Assembly (NCBI GenBank): GCA_000733355.1 | Contig: JNVV01000004.1 | Span: 1,272,548 to 1,336,547 of the forward strand | DNA length: 64,000 nt | Direction of reading: 5' to 3' | Origin: Falciphora oryzae | Taxonomy: Eukaryota > Ascomycota > Sordariomycetes > Magnaporthales > Magnaporthaceae | Shown: in pieces, positions 45,926 to 57,800 of the stretch | Layout: the number at the start of each line of letters is the position of its first letter | How positions within the stretch are numbered: position 1 is the first letter of the stretch | Program-made: the position numbers and the translations under genes | Notes under the pieces: generated by a model | The model's input: the letters and a program-made list of their open reading frames with translations, nothing else | What the model was told of the DNA's origin: nothing | Databases searched by the model: none

Positions 45926-47548
45926 GCCTAGCTGCTCGTGCAAGAATTTGCGTGCCGATCCCGCCAAAAACGGTTACGACAAGAAAATAAAAAAAATAAT
46001 AAAAAAACCCCGGCACGAAAAGTCAAGAAAGGGGCCGGGCAGGCTAAGGAAAGATAGACCGGGGCGACCACGAAGCAAAAGAGGTCTATAGAACGAGCCG
46101 TGAGAAAGTTAAGAGAGAAGATGATGGATCGAGGCGGTCCGCGGAGGAAGGTTGGAACAGGCAATCATTGTAGTCGTGAGCTCGTAGCCATGATAGCGGG
46201 TGAAGACTGTCTCGGGGTATCCTCCAGGACCGATCGCGACGAGGTCGAATGCCACCAGTGGAGGGAAGAAGGGGCGCCTTTTAGATTCGGCCGGGATGGC
46301 TTGCGATCCGCTCGGCGCCGCTGCTGCAGAAGCGGGAGGACGAGGGGGCCGGAGGAACGTTACTGGGGAGCACCAAGGTAAGTCTACGCCAACCAAGGTC
46401 AGGGCAGGGAAAAGCAGGTCGGGCCGGGCCCGGGCCACAGGGCTGCGTCGCGGGGGCGGGCTGAGAAAGAAAAGGGGTGCGGTGCGGTGCCGGGCTGATG
46501 CGCGTGGGCGTTGGCGTTGGAGGGGCGAGGAGTGGCTTGGGGGTTTGCCGGAAAGGCGGCCGTCGCCTGGTTGCACAGGCAGACAGGCAATCGAGGGCGG
46601 GCGGTTGCCTTACTGCAGAGATTCTGACGCAATGTCGGGTCTTATGTCTCGCCCTGGGGATCGAGAGGAAGCCGGTGATGAGGTCGCTCGCCTGGTTGGG
46701 GCTGAGGGCGTGCCGACGTGCGAATGCGCGAGAGAGGGCAGAAGCAGAGGGCCTGCAGAGGGTCTGCCGCAGGGGGGGCGCAGATGCAGATATGACGGGC
46801 GGTCGAGAAGCCAAAATTCGGTCAAGTGTCAGGCCTGGTCGGATTCCATCCCCGATGCACTCTCCTCCGCGTGGGGGGATATCACAGGCCCTGCAAAAGC
46901 CTCGTTTGGTCGTTGCGCTGGGACTTTGGAATTGCGTGGGAAATATTTTGGAGGTGGTGGCAGGGACGGGGCGGGCCTCAATGTCTTTCTAGTAGGTTAT
47001 GCGTGCTTTGGGAGCCAGGAAAGTAGCCCACCAAAACGCCCAGTTGGAGCCTCTCGGCAAACTCCACTTGCAGCATCCCTGCCCGGCAGCAGCCTGAAGT
47101 GCGTGCCGCCAGGCCAGCAGAAAAAAAAAAGAGAGAGAGAGAGAAAGTCACGTGGCATCCCCAGATGTCACCAACACCGCGCGTCTGCAGCTGACCACAC
47201 CCGACAAGCTTGCTTGCCCCTTTGCCTTGCAGCCGCAAAGCAGCCCAATAGCCCGCGCCATTTGCTAGACCAGAGCCTGGGCAGATGTCCTGCTCCCCCG
47301 GCGATTTTCTTACTGTATCGCGTGGTTGAACGCTTTGTCCCAGCCCGGGACTTTTCCACTCCTGCATTTTCCGTCAAACCCCCAACAGACAGCCCAAGTC
47401 ACCGTAAGCCCAGCCCGGCGGTGGAGTTCTCCGTCAGCCAGACTGGTTGGGTCATAGCTGCGCCCGATCGCTGCGCCCGAGACCCGATCTTGACCGCCGG
47501 CACGTCAGCCCGGTGCCCAGCACTCGGTCAGGTACCACCGAGACCAAG
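45926..47548. promoter_or_regulatory. Divergent promoter region, R3H and zinc-knuckle genes
   Basis: A 1.6 kb segment from which two RNA-related genes diverge. A plus-strand frame is open from 46200 to 47621, but its translation is Gly/Arg-rich with no domain and runs through the start of the next gene in another frame, so I treat it as chance in GC-rich DNA. Confidence 0.5.
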
Positions 47549-48721
47549 ATGTATGCCCGCCGTGGACGCGGCGGCCCCAGCAAGGCGACTCCCGCCAGTG
47601 TGCAGTGCCAAAAATGCCTGAAGCGAGATAAGTATACGCCGCCCTGCTGCTCGTCTTCACCAAAGCTAACTGTCCCAGAACGCCACTATTCGTACGAGTG
47701 CAAGGCCGCGCCTCAGGAGCGCCCCTACGTGCCTCGCCCATCGCGTACCCAGCAGCTGCTGGACCCAAAGCTTCGGCCTCAGCTGACTAATGACACTCCT
47801 GATACGTTTCAGAAGAAGTACGTTCATCCACAACAATCACGTTACCAGGTCCCAACATGTGTTTGCTTTTGGCAGGTCTGACCACGTGTTTGGTGCAGGA
47901 CCGGCGTTGCCGATGCAGAGCTGGCCAAGAAGGCTGCCCAACGAGAGAGAGAGCTAAAGGCTCTGGAGGACTCCGACTCCGGCTCCGAATCTGACGGTGG
48001 CGGCGCGGCCAAGGCTGACCGCCGCAAGGGTCATCGCACATCTCGGCGGCGGAGATCACGCTCATACGATTCTGTCTCTTCCGCCCCCGCGCGGTCTGCA
48101 TCTCCGCCACCAAGACGAGCCTCGCTCTCTCCGGAGCGCGAAAGGTCTCGGTCGCCGAGGAGACGGTCTCGTTCCCCACGCTCTGGCCGGAGCTACTCTG
48201 GCAGCGACGTGAGCAGGTCGCCCTCTCCAAGGCCCGGACAACGGGATGATCGGAGGCGCGAGTACCGCAGCGTATCCGGAGGAAGCAGCCGCAGCCCGAG
48301 GAGAGACCGCAGCTTGTCCAAGGGCAGTGAGAGGCGATCACGTTCCCCTCCCAGGGCGCCCGAACCCGGATCGCGGCAGGGCGGTGGCCATTACTCTTCC
48401 GACGAGAAGCCAAGGACCCACCGGCCGCGCGGAGGCCACCCGGATGACGATGAGCAATCGGCAAGACCTCGAGAGACTCGCCGGCGCGATTCACGGTCTC
48501 CGGGGCGGGGCACTCCCGTTGACACCAGGGGCGGACGGGACAGGGAACCTGTCTCCCGCCAGTATAGGGATCGCAGGGATCCACGCGACGAGCGAGATGA
48601 CTGGCGAGGCTCGCCACCGCGGAGAGCGCCTCCTCCTCCGAGGTCACCACCGCGGGAACGTAGCCTGAGTCCTTTCAGCAGGAGACGGGCGTTGACACAG
48701 GCGGGGAACAGTCGGGGCTAA
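47549..48721 (+). CDS. Zinc-knuckle protein with RS-rich tail, ZCCHC10-like
   Basis: Three exons, join(47549..47627, 47679..47817, 47899..48721), give 346 residues if a non-canonical 51 bp intron starting AT (47628-47678) is removed; the second intron is a normal 81 bp GTACGT...GCAG. Joining gives QCQKCLKRERHYSYECK, a CCHC zinc knuckle with four intact ligands, then APQERPYVPRPSRTQQLL, the family hallmark. If the 51 bp are retained the frame stays open and 17 residues are inserted between the second Cys and the His. The C-terminal 230 residues are rich in Arg-Ser dipeptides, like splicing factors, and contain KTGVADAELAKKAAQRE before that. The human counterpart by domain is ZCCHC10. Nuclear, RNA-related function is inferred. 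The start has the context AAG before ATG. Confidence 0.85.
47628..47678 (+). other. Candidate AT-AG intron in the zinc knuckle
   Basis: The segment begins ATAAGTATAC, differing from a perfect fungal donor (GTAAGT) only at the first base. It has a consensus branch site GCTAAC (47665-47670) and the acceptor TGTCCCAG. Removal in phase 1 rebuilds a proper CCHC motif. No canonical GT donor in the segment gives the right frame. Its length, 51, is a multiple of three and it carries no stop. Confidence 0.68.
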
Positions 48722-48940
48722 CATCCCGACGTATTACTATGAATACTCAAGGCAAATGGGTATCAATTGGCATCTAGTATTTGTGTTTTACTTTTCCTCA
48801 TACACCGCAAACAGAATGATAGCGCGTCTAGGCGACCGACAAACCAAGAAAGAAAGAATAAAGCTTCAACAAGCCATGCGCTGATGCGCCCTTATGAAAT
48901 TAATGATCTTTGTCGTTTTGATCCCACAGCTCATATGCCC
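48722..48940. terminator. Convergent 3' ends of zinc-knuckle and cwf18 genes
   Basis: A 219 bp segment between two stop codons. AATAAA at 48857-48862 on the plus strand is a candidate poly(A) signal for the zinc-knuckle gene. Confidence 0.45.
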
Positions 48941-49591
48941 TCACACCATGTCATCTGCTTCCTTGTCTCTCCTCCTCTCCTCCTCCTCCTCCTGTTCCCG
49001 TAGCCTGAGGCCCTCAACCAACGCCGCGCCCTCGAGCTCGCCGGCCCCATCCGCCGACGCGGCCCCGCCGGCGCCCGCAGCAGCGGCCTTCTGGGCGGCG
49101 AGGCGCTCGCGCACCAGCCTCGCGATGGCGTTGTCGGTCCGGACGCTGAGCACATCCATCTTCCTGTCGAGCTCGCGCTTGAGGTCCCAGTTGGGCTTCT
49201 TGGGCTGCAGCTTGAACAGGTCGATGCCCTTGTCGCCGCCCTCCTCGTTCTCGCGCGCGGCCTGCCGCACCTCGGCCTCGACCTCGGCCGCCTGCTCCTC
49301 CAGCGTCGGCTGTTCCATGCCCGCCGTCGGCGCCTGCTCGAACCCGAGCTTAGGACCCCGCGTCTCCGGGTCGTAGTTGCGCCCGGACAGGTGCAGCCTC
49401 GCCACGTCCGCCCCGGGCGGGCTCAGCGCGCGCTGCTGCTCGGAGGAGGAGGACCCTTCTGGCTGGCCGGCCTCCTCCGCGTCGCGTGCTGGGCCGTCCT
49501 CCTCGGGCTGCTTGCGCTTGAGGGACTTGAGTTTGGCCAGGCGGGCCTTGCGCTCGTCGGCCGCGGCGCTTAATGAGGCGTGTGACGACAT
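48941..49591 (-). CDS. cwf18: Pre-mRNA splicing factor cwf18 (CCDC12 family)
   Basis: One exon, 216 residues, starting at 49591 (MSSHASLSAAADERKARLAK). The family core reads RLHLSGRNYDPETRGPKLGF in the middle and LFKLQPKKPNWDLKRELDRK, MDVLSVRTDNAIARLVRERL at about residues 124-164. This is the cwf18/CCDC12 signature. The protein belongs to the Prp19/NTC-related set of spliceosomal factors and acts in the nucleus. The N-terminal part is a charged coiled coil (LAKLKSLKRKQPEE), and the C-terminus is Ala/Glu-rich. An upstream in-frame Met at 49708 is less likely because the 39 extra residues are Pro/Ser-rich and unlike the family. The gene is head-to-head with the PPR gene and tail-to-tail with the zinc-knuckle gene. 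Confidence 0.92.
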   Translation of the reverse strand: MSSHASLSAAADERKARLAKLKSLKRKQPEEDGPARDAEEAGQPEGSSSSEQQRALSPPGADVARLHLSGRNYDPETRGPKLGFEQAPTAGMEQPTLEEQAAEVEAEVRQAARENEEGGDKGIDLFKLQPKKPNWDLKRELDRKMDVLSVRTDNAIARLVRERLAAQKAAAAGAGGAASADGAGELEGAALVEGLRLREQEEEEERRRDKEADDMV

Positions 49592-50134
49592 TGTCGGTAT
49601 GTGTGGAGGGGGGAGGTTGTTTGGTTCCGAGCGGTTGGAGCAAGGGCGGCGAGACGGCGGCGAGAAGACGGCGTCGCACCGTCCAGGGGTTGTGGTGCTG
49701 GGCTGCAATGTTGCAGGTTTCTATGTGATGGAGTGCAGGAGGTCTCGTCTTGTTCGAAGTTCAATGCTTGTTTGGAGATGTCTTTTTCGACTCGGTAGCT
49801 TAGGCGTGTATTGGAGGGTTTGAGCATCCGCGTCGGCCAGCGCAAGGCGGGAATAGGTACGTCGTAAGTGGGTCCCGTCTATCTACACCTTGTTGGGCGT
49901 GTTCTTATCGATAAGAATACCAGCGCGCCCCGAACGGAAATTCTTGTAAAAACTGCCCGCGCTGGGCGGGCCTGCCGACCTGGCGGCGGCACTCTTGATA
50001 GACTCCATGATCTTCGCAAATCTTGGCCGTCGACACACAACGTAAGCGGTGCCAACCTCGCCCCTGTACCGCGTCCTGCAATAGGCCGTTCTCTTGGTGA
50101 TGCTGCCGTCGGCGCATTGCCGACCTGCGCACTC
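49592..50134. promoter_or_regulatory. Divergent promoter region, cwf18 and PPR genes
   Basis: A 543 bp segment between two outward starts. The PPR frame is open across the right half, but without an in-frame ATG before 50135. No decisive motif is seen. Confidence 0.5.
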
Positions 50135-52708
50135 ATGATCCATGCGAACCTGGGTCACATGCAACGATGGCGCACCCTCACCCACCCCCGTTCTCCCTTT
50201 TTTCGTCAGCCTACGACGCGCCTGCTTCTACCTATAGCCCTCGGCCCTCTGCCGTTGCGGCTGCAAACCTTCGCGTCTACATCCAATGGGCCTCATAGCC
50301 GCACGACACCTGCCAAGCCTCGACAAAAGACGGCGTTCCCCCGGGAGCCCGTGAGGACAGAGGCCGATGGCGGCGTGCCCAAGACGGTGTGGGCGCCTGA
50401 ACCCGTGGAGGGTGACGTGCCTTCTGACATCGAAAACATTTCTTGGGCCGGGGGCTCTGACGGGAGGCAACCTTCCAAGGGCCCGCGCCACTATAAGCAA
50501 TGTGTCGAAAGGCCACCGACTCCTCCCACGCCGGTCACGAAGGATTGGAAACTCTGGAAAAAACGCTACGCCCGGCAAATAACGCTCCACCGCCAGGTAC
50601 AGCGCGTGCCGCACCGTTTGGACCATCGGCCCAGCCCCGACGCTGAGCTCAGGACCGTGGGCGATGATACTTTGAAGATGGTGTTCAACCGCTGGAAGAC
50701 GGGGATTGGGAGGGCTCAGGACCATGTTCGAAAGTTCGGACCACGACTCGAGTTCCAGACGGAGGTTCTCAAAAACGAGACTGTCGAGGACCTGGCCGCA
50801 GCCTGGGAGAAGGTTCCTGAGAGTGAACGGACCGAGGAGTTTATCCGCCATATGATCGTGTCGGTCAAGTCCGAGCCCGAAAAGACACCGTTGGTGATCG
50901 AGGCGCTACTCCCCAAGACTCAGCCACCTCCCCCTTTCTTTGTGCTAGAGGACATGATGCGCATGATTGTCCGTCTCGCGTCCGACGCTCGAGGCGCGGT
51001 CCAGGAACAAAAGATGCAAGTTGCGCTCTCATGCATCCGGACCATTCTCCAACGCACGACGCCAGAATACGTAAGGCTGGATCAAGTAACTCTCCACAGG
51101 CTCATTGACCTGGGTGACTTGCCAGGCGTCTTGCGGCTCTATCTTGACCTTGGCAACTACGACCACACCCTCTCAGCACCCACTCTGCGACAGTTTGCGA
51201 ATCGGCTGGCGGGAGGCACGATGATGGACGGCAAGAGGGAAGCCTTGAATATCCTGGAGCGTCTCCAAAGGATGGGCGACCGCTACAACATCAATAACGA
51301 GGCCGGGCTCCAAATCGCCACCCTGATGCTGTCGGACCGGAGCAACGGCAAGACCGATCACAGGCCTGCCGAACTCATGCAACGCTTGCTGGCACTGGGG
51401 GCGGTGCCCAACCGGAAAACGTACACTGCCCTCATTCAGAGTTTGGCCTCGAGTGGGGAGCTCGAGACAGCCTGGATGATATATCGCAACATGGTGGAGC
51501 AGGGCATCTCCCCCGATGGTCCCCTGGTCCAGGTCCTGATCGCAGCCTCGGCTAAAGCGAACGACATGGGCTCGCTCGTCCAAGCAATGACGCTGAATGA
51601 GGCGCCGATTCTTGGAGATTATGGCTGGAACCTGCTGCTGTATACAACCCTGTATTGGCGCCAACCAACAATCCCTTTGGAAGTAAGGGGCCCTACAAGA
51701 TTCCGATTGTTGATGGCGGCTTTCTCCAAGATATTCGACCCTGAACCGCTGCAAAAGGTCTGCGGGAAGGATCTGGGCGACCACTGGGACGTGGATGCGC
51801 GAGAAATCGACCCGGAAATAGGGGCCGCGATCAATAACATACCACGCTTCGCCGACCGCAAACGGACGCCCGCATCGGAAACGCTGCGGATAATGCTGGT
51901 TGGCTACATCAGGAGCCTCCCAGAGCCCATCGATGTCATCTCCTTTTACGCGCGCTTTGACGGGCTCCTCAAGGGCCGCGATCCAGTGGTCATGTCTCTC
52001 GTCGAGGATGACAGGGCGGTGGTGTACAACACGATGATCCTGACTTTGACCTACTCGTCTGCGTCCCGGCCGGCCGCCCTCAACGTGATGAAGAGCCTCC
52101 TCGAGGACAACCCCACGCCCTCGAGGTCGCTCGCCAAGGCCGGCAAAAACGAACCTCCTCGGCGTCCAAGACCGGACAAGTACACGTGGACCATAGTGCT
52201 GGACGCCATCCTCAGAGACGGAGATGTACCGCAGGCGGGGAAGCACATCCGACAGATGCAGTCGTACGGCTGCACGCCGGACCAGGCGACATGGAACGTG
52301 CTCGTCCGCGGGTACGCACGGCTACAAAACGTCAACCGGACGGTGAACGCACTGCGACGCATGGAGGAGGCCGGGTTCCAGGCGGACGAGTTCACGGTTG
52401 AAGCGTTCGGAACGCTGCGCGACAAGAAGAGGGCGCTGACCATGATGGAGAGCTTTATGAAGAAGCGGGACATGTACCAGTGGGCCAAGGCAGGGGAGTC
52501 TGGTGCTGGGGACAACGGAAGGGACGAGGCTTGGCAGTTCGACCCGGTGAAGGCCGAGTTTGACCGCATGTCCCGGGAGTTGTCTGGTGAGCCCAAGCGC
52601 AGGCCTCTAGCTCGACCGGCGAGCAAACCTGCATCTCCAGGCGACCACCTGCCGTTTAACGACGATGGCTGGGATGACTGGGATGAGAAGTTTTCGGGGA
52701 GACGGTGA
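50135..52708 (+). CDS. Mitochondrial pentatricopeptide repeat (PPR) protein
   Basis: One exon, 857 residues from the Met at 50135; a second Met at 50159 (MQRWRTLTHPRS) is also possible. Either start gives an Arg-rich, acid-poor N-terminus (RSPFFRQPTTRLLLPIALG) typical of a mitochondrial presequence. PPR-like helical pairs are clear at AVPNRKTYTALIQSLASSGE then LETAWMIYRNMVEQGISPDG, and at DKYTWTIVLDAILRDGDVPQ, AGKHIRQMQSYGCTPDQATW then NVLVRGYARLQNVNRTVNAL, RRMEEAGFQADEFT. Fungal PPR proteins bind mitochondrial mRNAs and support translation or complex assembly; the target here is unknown. The C-terminus is acidic and Trp-rich (DDGWDDWDEKF). AATAAA at 52760-52765 is a candidate poly(A) signal. 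Confidence 0.9.
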   Translation: MIHANLGHMQRWRTLTHPRSPFFRQPTTRLLLPIALGPLPLRLQTFASTSNGPHSRTTPAKPRQKTAFPREPVRTEADGGVPKTVWAPEPVEGDVPSDIENISWAGGSDGRQPSKGPRHYKQCVERPPTPPTPVTKDWKLWKKRYARQITLHRQVQRVPHRLDHRPSPDAELRTVGDDTLKMVFNRWKTGIGRAQDHVRKFGPRLEFQTEVLKNETVEDLAAAWEKVPESERTEEFIRHMIVSVKSEPEKTPLVIEALLPKTQPPPPFFVLEDMMRMIVRLASDARGAVQEQKMQVALSCIRTILQRTTPEYVRLDQVTLHRLIDLGDLPGVLRLYLDLGNYDHTLSAPTLRQFANRLAGGTMMDGKREALNILERLQRMGDRYNINNEAGLQIATLMLSDRSNGKTDHRPAELMQRLLALGAVPNRKTYTALIQSLASSGELETAWMIYRNMVEQGISPDGPLVQVLIAASAKANDMGSLVQAMTLNEAPILGDYGWNLLLYTTLYWRQPTIPLEVRGPTRFRLLMAAFSKIFDPEPLQKVCGKDLGDHWDVDAREIDPEIGAAINNIPRFADRKRTPASETLRIMLVGYIRSLPEPIDVISFYARFDGLLKGRDPVVMSLVEDDRAVVYNTMILTLTYSSASRPAALNVMKSLLEDNPTPSRSLAKAGKNEPPRRPRPDKYTWTIVLDAILRDGDVPQAGKHIRQMQSYGCTPDQATWNVLVRGYARLQNVNRTVNALRRMEEAGFQADEFTVEAFGTLRDKKRALTMMESFMKKRDMYQWAKAGESGAGDNGRDEAWQFDPVKAEFDRMSRELSGEPKRRPLARPASKPASPGDHLPFNDDGWDDWDEKFSGRR

Positions 52709-53651
52709 TGTGCTCGATAGAATAGCCAAGTGTACGACTGTCTATGTATGTATGTGTAAAATAAATATTGTACAAAGGACCGACGACCAGCCTCTTTTTT
52801 TCTCGATTTATATCCCAAGCTTGGAAATACCACCGAAATGAACTTGGATATTTGAGCAAGTTGTTTTCTTGCAGCGGTCCCTAGGCCTCCGAGCGAGCGA
52901 GCCTTGGAGACGAGCGATTGTCGCTCGGCATGGCATCTTGTCCTTTTTCCGGACGCTTAGCTCCTTCGCTGCTCGGAGTCGGAGGTGCCCCCGGTTGATT
53001 CGAAACCCTGCGGCTCCGATTGGACAATGGAACGCCCGCGGAGAACCCCAGACGGCCCGCCCGACAAGGATTTTCTTGCGTGAGACCTCGGGTCGGAGCG
53101 CTGACAAGAGAACGTTTTTTTTCTTCAGCCAGGTTGGCCAAGCGCGAGCTGAAAGATCAATAAGAGGATTAGATTCTCACGGCAGTCGCCTTGTGTGCCT
53201 CTTGTGTGTCAATCCTACGGTGCACAGCCGCATCTCACCCATTGAATTCCAATTGCCAAAAGGACAAGCCCAGGAACAAGATCAAATTCAAAAAGAAGCC
53301 GAATCCATTTGCCCCCAGCGGTCAATCGGCCTCTCCTCTGATCCCGACGTGCCCCACCACTCCAAGCCGAGCCCCGAACGTTTCGCAGGGTCCTGCCTCG
53401 TGCGATTGAGGACAGACCGAACTTTGCCACCAAACCTCCAGCCCACCCCTTCCCGCCTGTCCCTTTTCTCCAGCCGCCCTTTAAAAGAAAGATCTTAAGA
53501 ATAAGCTGCATCGGACAACAGTGTTGCCCTTCCCATTGTTGTCTTATCGTCGTGATTCCTTCTTCCCCAAACGCCCCTCGACAAACCGCCGGCCGGTTCG
53601 CATCGCAAGCCCAGACCACCTCTAGGCTCCACCATCCCCGCGTCGTCGACA
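52709..53651. promoter_or_regulatory. 3' end of PPR gene and promoter of the ALAD gene
   Basis: AATAAA at 52760-52765 probably serves the PPR gene. The rest is the ALAD upstream region and leader, with an inverted CCAAT box (ATTGG at 53019-53023). CCAAT-binding factors often act on fungal heme genes; the link here is inference. Confidence 0.5.
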
Positions 53652-54860
<1,209 letters not shown>

Positions 54861-57800
54861 GGGGCCTGTGGCGTTCCGTTCGCGTTAGAAGAGTGAGATG
54901 TAAAAGAGCAGGGGAGATGAAGAAACCGGAAGCATGGCTTTACGTCAGGGCGTTGGGCCAAGCGGGAAGGGAGTCGGATTTGCTGGGATTTTTCAAATGG
55001 CATGGCATTAGTATTGGCGTTTATGGGTTATGGCGGAGCTAATTTCTATTAGTTCTGTTTCGATGTTTTCTGGCGGTTCGTGTTAGACAAAACATAGAGA
55101 GAGTGGGGAAGATCAGGTCAGCTACTGTGCCGATGTGCTGGGAGCATATCGGGCAGGACTGGAAGCTATGTTAGCTATGTTAGCGGCCTAACATTAGTAC
55201 CTATGCCCTTCGTATGGACATACGCACCTTGGTCTCCTCAGTCATCTGCTTGCCTCTTGGCGAGAGTAAACTCATGTTGCCGTTCTGTATTCCAGCAGGC
55301 CTGAAACCGAGATGTAGAGACGAGAGAGACACGAGAGAGCCACCTTTCATGGGCGTCTTGAGCCATCTGGTGCCAGACCCTAGATACGAGAACAGAGTTG
55401 GAAGATATTCAAGTCCAGAGAGTGGCCACCCGCCTTGCTGGCCTACGGATGCCTGAATGGAATTCCCCGTCCACAAGGAGAGACCAAGTGTATCCTGCCT
55501 TGCGGGCTCGATCGATCCCGTCCGTGAGCAAGCAGCAGCTGGTGTGCCAACAAACCACCCTCTCGCAGGATCGTCCGTGGCCACGGCTCAACCTCTGCAT
55601 GAACTTCAGCCCGACCACGTCATTCTGCTTGCCTACCTGCTGAGCCTTTCCGGTTTGCCGATCCCCAACGCCTTTCGCTGTGCCCCTTGGCCCTACGTAC
55701 CGCCCATCCAACCAGTGCATACACGCACTATGTAGCGTGTAGCTCCATGTCGCTATTCCCTTCCTTTGCCAACTATCGTGGAGCCAATGGGCCAAGGCAG
55801 AGAGAGGGAATTCAAACAGCTGGCCAGCGACTCCATCGCGTTCGTTGTATTTTACGCTCACCCCTCTATCCACTTCCTGAGGATCCACGATGTTTTTTTT
55901 TTTTCTTTTCTTTTTTTGCCTTGTTGAAAAAAAAAAAAAAAAAAAAAAAAAATGTTTATTTTATCTCCATTTTTTCGACATTTTTTTTTTCCAGAACAAA
56001 AATAATATTCCTTCCTTTTCTTATTTATTCTGTGAATTTCTTTTTCCCTCTTTAGGAAAGCCCACGATGTGGATCTTCGCCCAACGAACGACTCAAGCAC
56101 CTCGACCCGGCCACGACGACGAGACCCTCTTTCCCTTCCCCACGAGCCTCTCTTGCTGTCCCTTACCGCCGCCGCCGCCCCCCTCGGGCTCGGTTCCTAC
56201 TGGCCCCGAATCGCCCCTTCGGCCCCTCTTGCCTCCCATCCGGCGGGCTGCCCATGAGGCCAGCCCACTTCGACAGTCCCCTCTCCTCATGACAGCAGGA
56301 GGAGCCCACGCACTGGGTCTGGTTCTGTTCTGGAACATCGCCGTTGCGGTGTGTGCTCGCTCTGTGCTTCTGTGCTTCCTGTGTTTCGGCGCGCCGTGCG
56401 AAGTGTGTGTGTGCGCGCGCTTTCAGTTGGCTGCCTCGCTGTTTCTTCCTGTTCGCCATTGGGCAGGAACTGCATTGACGAGGCAACATGCCAGCCTCGA
56501 CTAGGCGTAAAAAAAAAAAAAAAAACATGATCTTGCAAGGCTTCCAGAAACTGGATTTAGGCCCCTGGCTCCACACCCAAAGACGGAAACAGATCCGCTA
56601 CCGAATCCCAGCCGAGAGGCGTGGAACCTGACAGGGCTGGGCCTATAAAAGAAGAAAAGAAAAGAATAAAAAGAATAAAAAAAGAGCAAACATAAAAAAA
56701 AAAAGATTTGTTTCATGCCCACCGGGTTGTCTTCCGCTGGTTCGTGAGTCACCCGCTCCATGTCACTGATTGACATCAATCTATCCCAGACCCAGCAGGC
56801 GGTAGTTGGCGTGGAGCCTTTGTGGGCAGGAAGCTACCAGTCCGTCTCTCGCCATGGTTCCAGAGCTCTTGGTGGGAACGAGATGTCATCACAGGGGGAG
56901 GAAGCGAACCAAAGATGTCGATTGAACAATGTTCCAAGATGTGACGGTGGCTTGCCTGCTTACTTCTCTATGGTTCATCAATCTTGCTTCCCATGTGTTC
57001 TCCCATTCCGCAAACGCCCCCAAAAAAGGGCGGAACCGAGCCGGCCTCGTCTCGCGAAAGCAATCGAACCAGCGGAATAAATTGAATAAATTGCAAGGGC
57101 GCCACAAGGATGTTGGCAAACGCGAAAATCCGGCGCCCTGGGGCAAGGGGCGCATGTCTCTCCTTCCGCGGTGGTACGCAACCCAATAGTTGCACAAGTG
57201 GTGTCCGGAAGGAAGCTATGATCGTCCGGCTTTTACACTTTTCACAATCCTTCTTCAATGCAGAAGGAAATTGGGGAGAACGGGGGGTAGGACCGAGCCA
57301 GGCCGGTTGCCAGGGGGCTGAATTGCCGGTATCCAGAGGCACCAGCCCTTTCTTTGGCTGGTTCCGCCAGTGCAAGAGCCCGGGTGTCTGGGGGGTGATC
57401 CCTCCGAGGGAGCCAGTTGCCGGGCATGGCTGGCTGTCTGCTCTGTCGAATCGGAACGGACCAGGAGGCACAATTTGTCTTACGGGAGGGCCCCGCCATC
57501 GGGCCTAGTCTGGGCCAAGCGCCCGGCCACGACGTCAGGCTGGCATGGCCGCGCCGCCTCTCCTTTCGGGGATTGTGGATCCACCTCGTCAATGCGGACC
57601 ACTGCTCCCGGCCTCCGTCCCGGGGGGCACGTACATACGCACGTACCGTACACCAAATAAGCGGCCTGTCGTTAGGTAATCAGGCAGAAGCACAGCTGGC
57701 TAGTGGGAACAAGGCAAACGCCCCTGGTGAGGTTCTGGGCCGACGCAGTCCTGACACACGGTCATGCAGGCATGCCTCTCGGGGAGGCGGCCGCTGGTGC

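Noticed and set aside
46200..47621. 473-codon plus-strand open frame before the zinc-knuckle gene
   Set aside because: Gly/Arg-rich text with no domain, and it runs into the zinc-knuckle gene in another frame; long chance frames are expected in GC-rich DNA.
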